A stretch of DNA of 36,272 nucleotides from Phascolarctobacterium sp. (lineage in GTDB: Bacteria > Bacillota > Negativicutes > Acidaminococcales > Acidaminococcaceae), in contig JAJQDY010000034.1 in NCBI GenBank assembly GCA_021201965.1, positions 1 through 36,272 of the forward strand, written 5' to 3'. Shown one piece after another: positions 16,756 through 23,253 of the stretch. The notes beneath the pieces were generated by a model. The model worked only from the letters and a program-made list of their open reading frames with translations, did not search any database and was not told where the DNA came from. Numbering within the stretch: position 1 is the stretch's first letter; every line of letters starts with the position of its first letter. The translations under genes and the position numbers were made by a program.

Positions 16756-17459
16756 TATTTTTCAAACTCCTTTTCTTTAATCAGGATAATAGAAAAATAG
16801 CTATTCTGGGAATTATCTATTTCATCAATATTTTGGTAAACTTTTTCTCCTGGAAGACCACAACGTTCCACCATAGCTGCATTTTTCACAAGTCCCAGCG
16901 CTTTAAGTTCCTTACACACACGGCCGATTTCTTTACCAGACTTCATGAGAACTTTATTTCCTGGTCCGTCAAGAAAATTGGTCGCCCATTTATAACTAGC
17001 AGGAAGTATTATAAGCGGCTCCTCTCTTTCACAAAGAGACGTATTAAGCCTTGCAGCAACAGCACACACAGATGTTACCCCTGCGACTAGTTCGGTGTCG
17101 TATCCTGCCTTATGTACAAGCTTGTGTACATATATACAGGTTGCGTAAACCGTAGGACAGCCAAGGGTGATAAACACAACATTTTTGCCTTTATCCATCC
17201 ATTTTATAATAGCATCCGCCCCTTCACGATGGGCCTTATTCATGGCTGAAATATCTTTGGTCATGGGCATGTAAATGATAAGCTGTTCTTTCTTACTAAG
17301 ATCAATTACCTGACTTACTATACCGCTGGCGGTCATAATATCCGTATCGCCTTTTGGCAGTGCTATAACATCACATTCCCTCAGCAGACGTACCGCCTTT
17401 AACGTAAGAAGTTCCGGATCACCAGGTCCTATGCCGACGCTGTAAAGCTTACCCTTCAT
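16755..17459 (-). CDS. cbiL: Cobalt-factor II C20-methyltransferase CbiL
   Basis: CbiL (234 residues) methylates C20 of cobalt-factor II, the first committed SAM step after cobalt insertion. It starts MKGKLYSVGIGPGDPELLT and has the blocks VIALPKGDTD, VFITLGCPTVYATCIYV and LVAGVTSVCAVAARLN. Length agrees with CbiL/CobI (about 230-240). The chosen ATG (17457-17459) lies 4 bp after the cbiD stop, with AAGGAG inside the cbiD tail; a longer reading would overlap cbiD by 29 bp and adds a basic, non-conserved leader. Whether cobalt or a metal-free ring is used cannot be read from the protein, but CbiD and CbiG argue for cobalt. Confidence 0.93.
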   Translation of the reverse strand: MKGKLYSVGIGPGDPELLTLKAVRLLRECDVIALPKGDTDIMTASGIVSQVIDLSKKEQLIIYMPMTKDISAMNKAHREGADAIIKWMDKGKNVVFITLGCPTVYATCIYVHKLVHKAGYDTELVAGVTSVCAVAARLNTSLCEREEPLIILPASYKWATNFLDGPGNKVLMKSGKEIGRVCKELKALGLVKNAAMVERCGLPGEKVYQNIDEIDNSQNSYFSIILIKEKEFEK

Positions 17460-17463
17460 TTTT

Positions 17464-18597
17464 TCAGTTCTCCTTCTTAACATGTAATTCAAGTAATTTA
17501 TCTGCTAGTGCGGTTTTCCCTAAGATTCCATAAACATTAGAAAACATGAGAGCCGCAGTTTTTATTTTTCCATGTACCCTGTTTTGCATATAAAAATCTA
17601 TTTTTTCCGCCACTTCATGCATTACGACATCAAACAGTCCTTCCATCTTCAATATTTTTACGACTTCATCCGTTGTAAGGCACTCATATATTTCCCTCCC
17701 AATTTTTCCAGAAGCCCCATGGAACATTGCCTGAATTACAAAAAACTCCGTACGGCAATCCGCATATTTAGAATGGGTATTCATAATCCCTTGAGCAAGT
17801 TTCACAAGTTTACCGCTGTGTCCTATAAGAAGCAATGTTTCAAAACCGCAATAAACCGCATAATCAAGGAGCTCTCCCACAAAATTACTGCAGGTAACGG
17901 AATTGCACATATCAAGCCTTAAGACATCGCGGGAAAAATCCTCTCCGTAGTTCCCGAAAAATACCAAAAGATTCTTATTGTTTCTTGCTTTCTGTGTATT
18001 CATTTCCACATACATAGTTTCAATAAGAGCTTTTTCACTCATAGGCTCCACAATACCACTAGTACCAAGTACGGAAAGTCCACCCACAATTCCCAACCTG
18101 GGATTAAATGTTTTTTTTGCGATTTCCACTCCTTCTGGTATTGAAATAGTTATCTTAACACCGCCAGTATAATTATTGGCAGTCATCACTTTCTGTACTT
18201 CGTCAGTAATCATTTTATGGGGAACAGGATTAATGGCAGGACCGCCTTCAGGACATGCAAGTCCAGGTTTCGTTACACATCCCACACCGATGCCGCCAAT
18301 AATATTCATTCCTTCATAACATTTTTCAACTTTTGCATAGACAAGCACTCCATTGGTATCATCAGGATCATCACCGGAATCTTTTCTAACGGCACAACTG
18401 GCATAAGATATGTTGAATTCCACATCAAGTGGTTCCAAATTAAGAGTTATTCCCTTAGGTGTATCAATACGTACAGTATCAATCCTCTCACCGGTAAAGA
18501 GCATAACGACTGCAGCTTTAGCTGCAGCGGCAGCGCAGCTTCCTGTGGTATATCCGCATCTTAGTATTTTCCCTTGAGAAAATTGATATTCTTCCAC
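17464..18597 (-). CDS. cbiD: Cobalt-precorrin-5B C1-methyltransferase CbiD
   Basis: CbiD (377 residues) methylates C1 of cobalt-precorrin-5B in the anaerobic pathway. The N-terminal signature LRCGYTTGSCAAAAAKAA is unmistakable, followed by VRKDSGDDPDDTNG and GVGCVTKPGLACPEGGPAINP, and LGIVGGLSVLGTSGIVEPMS in the middle. Length is typical. The start is a GTG (18595-18597) with AAAGGAG 10 nt upstream. It is the first gene of the cobalamin operon, directly behind a cobalamin riboswitch and extended -10 promoter, so its expression, and that of the 13 genes after it, should fall when cobalamin is plentiful. Confidence 0.95.
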   Translation of the reverse strand: MEEYQFSQGKILRCGYTTGSCAAAAAKAAVVMLFTGERIDTVRIDTPKGITLNLEPLDVEFNISYASCAVRKDSGDDPDDTNGVLVYAKVEKCYEGMNIIGGIGVGCVTKPGLACPEGGPAINPVPHKMITDEVQKVMTANNYTGGVKITISIPEGVEIAKKTFNPRLGIVGGLSVLGTSGIVEPMSEKALIETMYVEMNTQKARNNKNLLVFFGNYGEDFSRDVLRLDMCNSVTCSNFVGELLDYAVYCGFETLLLIGHSGKLVKLAQGIMNTHSKYADCRTEFFVIQAMFHGASGKIGREIYECLTTDEVVKILKMEGLFDVVMHEVAEKIDFYMQNRVHGKIKTAALMFSNVYGILGKTALADKLLELHVKKEN

Positions 18598-18657
18598 GGA
18601 AATAACTCCTTTACAATTAAGTCTACCAAATACAAATTTTTACTAATAACGAAGCAA

Positions 18658-18684
18658 GGCCTCCGCCAGAGTCCAGCGAAGGCC
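18658..18684 (-). other. Expression-platform hairpin between the cobalamin aptamer and cbiD
   Basis: GGCCTTCGC and GCGGAGGCC form a 9-bp minus-strand stem (one G-U pair) with a 9-nt loop. The following bases are only moderately T-rich, so it may be a weak terminator or a pausing hairpin. The segment 18669-18678 (CGCTGGACTC), covering the loop and part of the 5' arm, can instead pair with GAGTCGAGCG at 18704-18713 apart from one mismatch, so the two structures exclude each other. This is what a riboswitch expression platform needs, but which form is ligand-bound is not determined. Confidence 0.55.
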
Positions 18685-18738
18685 ATAAAGACATAATCCA
18701 ACCCGCTCGACTCCATCACCAGTGGATTCCAGCCGTTC

Positions 18739-18826
18739 ATATGGGGAGGCTGCTGACTTAAGCAAGTGCTTGCACAGCGGCAGGACCATGAAAATCTAAC
18801 CAATTATGCTTTAAAAGCACCCATAT
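18739..18826 (-). ncRNA. Compact cobalamin riboswitch aptamer
   Basis: The minus strand carries the B12-box-like AAGTCAGCAGCCTCCCC (18743-18759), the upstream core GGTCCTGCCGCTGT (18774-18787) and a closing stem ATATGGG/CCCATAT (18820-18826 with 18739-18745). A small hairpin GGTGC...GCA follows the 5' strand, and GCAAGCACTTGC lies between the core and the B12 box. This order is that of cobalamin aptamers with reduced peripheral arms. It sits at the 5' end of the transcript, 141 bp before cbiD, and is followed by alternative stems. The assignment is by motif and context; the subclass is not certain. Confidence 0.75.
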
Positions 18827-18838
18827 AATTACCACCTC

Positions 18839-18867
18839 ATTATAACATAAACTCACCTAAATTCCAA
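18839..18867 (-). promoter_or_regulatory. Promoter of the cobalamin operon
   Basis: The minus strand reads TTGGAA (18862-18867), a 17-bp spacer ending TGT, and TATAAT (18839-18844), a good sigma-A promoter with an extended -10. Transcription would begin just upstream of the cobalamin aptamer, within the 64 bp between the HAD phosphatase stop and the aptamer. Confidence 0.85.
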
Positions 18868-18893
18868 GTTTTTCTAAATATAATAGGATAAAA

Positions 18894-19556
18894 TCAGCCA
18901 GCAAAATTAACCTCTTTTAAGAGGTCAAGAGGATGGGATATAAGTATTTCTGCACCGTTTTCCAGAAGTTCATCTTTAGAACGGAATCCCCATAAGACTC
19001 CAACGGGAAGCATATTGCCGTTGACAGCTGTCTGCATATCCACTCCAGAGTCACCAAGATATACTATTTTATCCAGAGAAATTCCCCAGACTTCTGCCAT
19101 AGAGGATATTTTCTGCGGATCAGGTTTACGCTTCATATCAGGCCTATCACCTATAATAGCCGAAAAGTATCCGGCAAATAAGGCATCTGCAATCTTTTTT
19201 GCCTCATCATCAGGTTTATTCGTGCAGATTCCCATATTTATCTTTTTTTTACTCAATATCTCAAGAAGCCATAAAATTCCTTCATAAGGACGTGTTTTAT
19301 TTAGTGAATTTACCGCATAAATTTCCCTATATTTCGCAAGAGCATCATCAATTATGGCATTATTTCCTGGCGGCAGAGCACGTTCCATAAGTTTTCTGAT
19401 CCCATTACCGACTCTGTACTTGTAGCTTTCCACATCATGTACCGGAAATCCATATTCTTTCAGTACGCAATTAGCACTGTCAGCAAGATCAGCAAGAGAA
19501 TCTATAAGCGTACCATCAAGATCAAAGATGACAGCCTCATAATTTCTATCAATCAT
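18894..19556 (-). CDS. HAD-family phosphatase, phosphoglycolate phosphatase-like
   Basis: This 220-residue protein has all four haloacid-dehalogenase motifs: FDLDGTLIDS (nucleophile Asp, residues 11-20), a threonine in ICTNKP, a lysine in RKPDPQKI, and the acidic pair region YLGDSGVDMQTA. An alpha-helical cap between motifs I and II fits the Gph/PGP subgroup. The likely reaction is hydrolysis of a small phosphate ester, such as 2-phosphoglycolate, but substrate cannot be read from sequence. It follows the thiD-thiM pair by 12 bp and may be co-transcribed, so a phosphatase linked to thiamine or pentose metabolism is also possible. Start ATG has GGAGGAAGA directly upstream. Confidence 0.8.
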   Translation of the reverse strand: MIDRNYEAVIFDLDGTLIDSLADLADSANCVLKEYGFPVHDVESYKYRVGNGIRKLMERALPPGNNAIIDDALAKYREIYAVNSLNKTRPYEGILWLLEILSKKKINMGICTNKPDDEAKKIADALFAGYFSAIIGDRPDMKRKPDPQKISSMAEVWGISLDKIVYLGDSGVDMQTAVNGNMLPVGVLWGFRSKDELLENGAEILISHPLDLLKEVNFAG

Positions 19557-19568
19557 TCTTCCTCCGTA

Positions 19569-20345
19569 TCAGTTCTGCTTTGTAGAATTAAAATTAATTA
19601 CTTCCCATTTAGTGGTAATATGATATATCCCATCAAAAAGGCGCACTTTATACATGCCAGGACCGTCTTTTTTTTCAATGAGATTAGCCGCAAGTTCTGC
19701 TGCCTGTTCAAGGACTACAACCCCAAACACTGCCGCAGAAAACATATCCTTTGTCACTGCAGAACAACAGGCACACAATGTGCTTATAAGTGCTGGTGCA
19801 CAATTTATATCATTAAGCATGGGCTGCCTGTTATTTAGAACTATTGTCTGCTTCCCGTTGCTGATATTGTTCGCACCGCCGGAAACAATAAAAACACTTT
19901 TGAATTTTGTGGCGGCATCTTTTGCTGTTTTAAGTGCTTCTCCTGCGTTATTTCCAATAAAGGCTTCGCATTCGTTCTGGCTTCCGTGCGCAATACTGAT
20001 ATAGCCTTCCTCTAATAATTTCCTGGCAAAACAGAACCAGATTGATGATGTCATTATCCCGCCAAGATCAAGAATAACGGGAATTCCTTTACCTTTGGCA
20101 TTTTCTGCTGCTTTAGTCATAGCAGTTATTTTTTTCGGGGTTAGAATGTTAGCCGTAAACAGCATGGCATCAGCCGGTATTTCGCTTTTATCATCATACA
20201 TATCGCCAAATATAGGGAATGCACCTGAGGCCAACGTTGCGTCCGCACAACTTTCGCCAATTAAGTAATTCGTAAAATGACAGATAACTGGACCCTCTTT
20301 ACGTAGAACACCGACAATCGTTTCAAAATCAGCTTTAAAATCCAT
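19569..20345 (-). CDS. ThiM-like protein (hydroxyethylthiazole kinase family) with altered active site
   Basis: The 258-residue protein aligns with ThiM by order of motifs: VICHFTNYLIGESCADATLASGA (positions 17-39; family form xxHxxTNxVxxNxxANxxLxxGA), IPVILDLGG for the family IPVVLDPVG, and VVSGG for the nucleotide strand. The family's catalytic GTGC motif, expected in MTxVTGTGCxLSA, reads MLNDINCAPALIST here: the cysteine and both glycines are gone. ThiM normally phosphorylates hydroxyethylthiazole for thiamine salvage. The reading frame is intact and one base overlaps thiD (TAATG), so it is probably translated, but standard kinase activity is doubtful. It could be a divergent kinase or a pseudoenzyme. 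Confidence 0.75.
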   Translation of the reverse strand: MDFKADFETIVGVLRKEGPVICHFTNYLIGESCADATLASGAFPIFGDMYDDKSEIPADAMLFTANILTPKKITAMTKAAENAKGKGIPVILDLGGIMTSSIWFCFARKLLEEGYISIAHGSQNECEAFIGNNAGEALKTAKDAATKFKSVFIVSGGANNISNGKQTIVLNNRQPMLNDINCAPALISTLCACCSAVTKDMFSAAVFGVVVLEQAAELAANLIEKKDGPGMYKVRLFDGIYHITTKWEVINFNSTKQN

Positions 20346-21148
20346 TATCCAAGAATACCAGCCTTTCTGTAAAGTTCGACAAAATGGTGTGTAGGACCGC
20401 AGCCATGACCTATGTTGGGACCATATTTTATGGCCTCCGTTACATATTTTTTTGATGCTTCCACAGCAGAGACAAGATCCATTCCATTGGCGAGATTTGC
20501 CGCAAGAGAACTGGAAAGTGTACATCCGGTTCCATGTGTATTCTTCGTATCTATCCTATCTCCTGAGAACCACCGCGCCTCCTTACCATCAAAAAGGAGA
20601 TCATCAGCAGTATCACTTAGATGTCCTCCCTTAATAAGTACCGTCTTTGCTCCCATTACGACGATTTTTTCTGCCGCAGGAAGCATGGCATTTTTATCAT
20701 TTATTTTAAGTCCCGTAATGACTTCCGCCTCTTGAAGATTAGGCGTTAGCAGTGTTGCAAGATGCAAAAGTTCTTTGATAAGCATACCGCAGGCATCAGG
20801 ATTTAAAAGCGGATAACCGCTTTTTGAAATCATAACTGGATCAACGACAATAATATCTGGATGGTACCTACGTAGGGAAGATGCTATGGTTTTTATGATC
20901 TCAGTCTGAGCAACCATGCCTATTTTCACAGCATCCACATGAATGTCACTAAATACTGCGGCAATCTGATATTTAACCACCTCAGGATCAATATTTTGGA
21001 CTTTCGTTACTCCACATGTGTTTTGTGCCGTAACAGCTGTAATGACGCTCATGCCAAAAGTCCCATGAGCGGCAAAAGTCTTAAGGTCCGCTTGGATGCC
21101 TGCGCCACCGCTGCTATCACTGCCGGCAATAGTAAGTAAATTTTTCAT
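20345..21148 (-). CDS. thiD: Hydroxymethylpyrimidine/phosphomethylpyrimidine kinase ThiD
   Basis: ThiD (267 residues) phosphorylates hydroxymethylpyrimidine twice for thiamine synthesis and salvage. It begins MKNLLTIAGSDSSGGAGIQADLK, has the substrate block VITAVTAQNT, VVDPVMISKSG, and the catalytic-anion-hole motif KNTHGTGCTLSSSLAANLA near residue 210. Length is normal. I use ATG 21146-21148, at proper distance from AAGGAG; an in-frame TTG two codons earlier lies too close. The gene is immediately downstream of a terminator-like hairpin after transketolase, with no space for a separate promoter, and overlaps thiM by one base. The intact GTGC here contrasts with the damaged one in its neighbour. 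Confidence 0.94.
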   Translation of the reverse strand: MKNLLTIAGSDSSGGAGIQADLKTFAAHGTFGMSVITAVTAQNTCGVTKVQNIDPEVVKYQIAAVFSDIHVDAVKIGMVAQTEIIKTIASSLRRYHPDIIVVDPVMISKSGYPLLNPDACGMLIKELLHLATLLTPNLQEAEVITGLKINDKNAMLPAAEKIVVMGAKTVLIKGGHLSDTADDLLFDGKEARWFSGDRIDTKNTHGTGCTLSSSLAANLANGMDLVSAVEASKKYVTEAIKYGPNIGHGCGPTHHFVELYRKAGILG

Positions 21149-21161
21149 TTCCAACTCCTTA

Positions 21162-21187
21162 TAAAAAAGCAGGAAGCCATGCCTGCT
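21162..21187 (-). terminator. Intrinsic terminator between tkt and thiD
   Basis: AGCAGG and CCTGCT form a 6-bp stem around an 8-nt loop on the minus strand, followed by TTTTTT. It begins 7 bp after the tkt stop, and its T-run abuts the thiD ribosome-binding site. Confidence 0.7.
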
Positions 21188-21193
21188 GTGATA

Positions 21194-23170
21194 TTACAAT
21201 GCTTCTTTAACTTTTGCAACAACATTTTCCACGGTGAATCCATATTTTTCCATCAACAGATCTCCTGGAGCAGAAGCTCCAAATGTAGTAATTCCGATGA
21301 CGTTGTTCTTGTTACCCGTATAGTAATCCCATCCCCAAGGGACACCTGCTTCAACCGCAATTTTTATAGTAGCAGCAGGGAGTACTTTTTCCTTGTAATC
21401 TGCACTCTGCTTTTCAAATGCATCCCAGGATGGCATGGAAACAACGCTGACATCAATATTTTCGCCGTTGAGCACCTTTTGTGCCGCCAAGGCAAGATGA
21501 ACTTCACTGCCTGTAGCTATTAACACAACTTTAGGATTTTCTTTAGCCGGGCTGAGCACATATCCTCCTTTAGCTGCATTGTTATGGATAACATCAGTAA
21601 AGCCATGCAATACTGGAAGTTTCTGCCTGCTCAGCAAGAGACATGACGGTTTTTTTGCCAAGCAGGCTTGACGCCATACAGTTGCCGTTTCTAAAGCATC
21701 CGCCGGACGAAATACACTGACATTAGGTATAAGACGCAGTGCCATAGCTGTTTCAATAGGCTGGTGGGTAGGTCCGTCTTCCCCAACCGCTATACTGTCA
21801 TGCGTAAATACAAAAATAGACTGCAACCTCATAAGCGCTGCCATACGTACGGCAGGTCTAAGGAAATCGGCAAAAACAAGGAAAGTAGCCCCGAAAGGAA
21901 TAAATCCGCCATGAAGGGCCATTCCATTAACTGCAGCACCCATTGCATGTTCCCTAACGCCAAAATGGATGTTGCGCCCGATGCGGTCCAGCTTTGAAAA
22001 AAACTCGCAATCTTTCATTATAGTTTTATTGGAAGGTCCTAAATCTGCGCTTCCACCAGTAAATGCAGGAATTGCGGCAAGTTTCTGGATAATATCGCTG
22101 GAAGCTTCGCGGGTTGCTACTTTTTCCTTATTTGTAAAAATATTTTCAAGTTCTGTAAGGTCAATGGATACATTACCTGCTAAGCGATCGGCTAACTCAG
22201 CTGCAAGCTCAGGATATACCTTTTTGTAGGCATTCATGAGATCTTCCCATTCCTTTTCTGCAGCACTGCTGGCAAGCTTCTTTTTCGCAAAATACTCCTT
22301 TACTTCATCAGGGATATAAAACATTTCGTTGGGCCAAGCGGCTTTTTCCTTTGTTGCCGCAAGTGCTTCTGTTCCAAGAGGTTCTCCGTGACATAAAGGA
22401 CTATCCTGCTTCGGACTGCCAAAACCGATATGCGTGCGCACCATGATAAGTGTCGGATGTTCCTTATCTTTCTGTCCTTCTTTCATAGCGTTTGCAAGAG
22501 CATCAATATCCTCAGAATTTTCTACCCTTAGAACTTGCCAATCATAAGATTTAAAACGGGATTCAACGTCTTCAGAAAATGCAATATCTGTATCTCCCTC
22601 TATAGTTATTTTATTATCATCATAAAGATAGATAATTTTTCCCAGTCCTAATGTTCCTGCAAGGGATGCAGCCTCTGATGATACGCCTTCCATAAGATCA
22701 CCATCAGAGGTAAGACCATAAGTATAATGGTCAATAACCGGATAACCGTCCTTGTTATAGCGGGCAGCCATCATAACTTCGGCAATGGCAAGTCCCACAC
22801 CCATGGCAAAACCATGTCCCAAGGGCCCAGTAGAAACATCCACACCAGGCGTATGCCCATATTCAGGATGTCCTGGGGTCTTACTGCCCCACTGGCGGAA
22901 ATTTTTCAGCTCTTCAAGGGATAAATCATATCCTGCCAGATGCAACATAGCATAAAGCAGTGCACTTCCGTGCCCCGGTGAAAGAATGAAACGATCTCTG
23001 TTAAACCATGCAGGATCCTCAGGATTATACCGCATAAAACGATCCCAAACGGTATACATAAGGGATGCCGTTCCCAAAGGAAATCCAGGATGTCCGGATT
23101 TTGCTTTTTCCACCTGATCAACCGACAGAAATCTTAAAGTATTTATACAAACATGATCTAACGTCCGCAT
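21194..23170 (-). CDS. tkt: Transketolase
   Basis: This 658-residue thiamine-diphosphate enzyme moves two-carbon units between sugar phosphates in the pentose phosphate pathway. The N-terminal domain has the catalytic region SPGHGSALLYAMLHLAGYD (His near 66), GPLGHGFAMGVGLAIAE, and the cofactor motif SDGDLMEGVSSEAASLAG with the downstream Asn in LYDDNKI. The middle domain has GVREHAMGAAVNGMALHGG with the catalytic Glu and VFTHDSIAVGEDGPTHQP. The C-terminal domain is complete (VVLIATGSEVHLALAAQ). Length is normal for bacterial Tkt. It is the enzyme that uses the thiamine cofactor, and lies upstream of the thiD-thiM pair. It ends at TAA 21194-21196, ahead of a terminator. Confidence 0.96.
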   Translation of the reverse strand: MRTLDHVCINTLRFLSVDQVEKAKSGHPGFPLGTASLMYTVWDRFMRYNPEDPAWFNRDRFILSPGHGSALLYAMLHLAGYDLSLEELKNFRQWGSKTPGHPEYGHTPGVDVSTGPLGHGFAMGVGLAIAEVMMAARYNKDGYPVIDHYTYGLTSDGDLMEGVSSEAASLAGTLGLGKIIYLYDDNKITIEGDTDIAFSEDVESRFKSYDWQVLRVENSEDIDALANAMKEGQKDKEHPTLIMVRTHIGFGSPKQDSPLCHGEPLGTEALAATKEKAAWPNEMFYIPDEVKEYFAKKKLASSAAEKEWEDLMNAYKKVYPELAAELADRLAGNVSIDLTELENIFTNKEKVATREASSDIIQKLAAIPAFTGGSADLGPSNKTIMKDCEFFSKLDRIGRNIHFGVREHAMGAAVNGMALHGGFIPFGATFLVFADFLRPAVRMAALMRLQSIFVFTHDSIAVGEDGPTHQPIETAMALRLIPNVSVFRPADALETATVWRQACLAKKPSCLLLSRQKLPVLHGFTDVIHNNAAKGGYVLSPAKENPKVVLIATGSEVHLALAAQKVLNGENIDVSVVSMPSWDAFEKQSADYKEKVLPAATIKIAVEAGVPWGWDYYTGNKNNVIGITTFGASAPGDLLMEKYGFTVENVVAKVKEAL

Positions 23171-23217
23171 TGCTGAAACCTCCGCCTTGATATTATTTTT
23201 TCTGGTAAATTAACAAC

Positions 23218-23239
23218 GCAGCCTGCCGATGCAGACTGC
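23218..23239 (-). terminator. Stem-loop after the EF-G paralogue, possible weak terminator
   Basis: GCAGTCTGC and GCAGGCTGC (one G-U pair) form a 9-bp stem with an ATCG tetraloop, 14 bp after the fusA-like stop. The bases that follow (GTTGTTAATTT) are only partly T-rich, so termination may be weak. Confidence 0.5.
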
Positions 23240-23253
23240 ATTGCAAGATTGTC

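Noticed and set aside
18561-18803. An 80-residue open frame between the cobalamin promoter and cbiD
   Set aside because: It covers the B12-box, the alternative stems and the cbiD start; the RNA structure explains the conservation better.
20346-20525. Upstream extension of the ThiM-like gene by 60 residues
   Set aside because: It is thiD read in another frame. ATG 20343-20345, with the TAATG overlap, fits the ThiM N-terminus.
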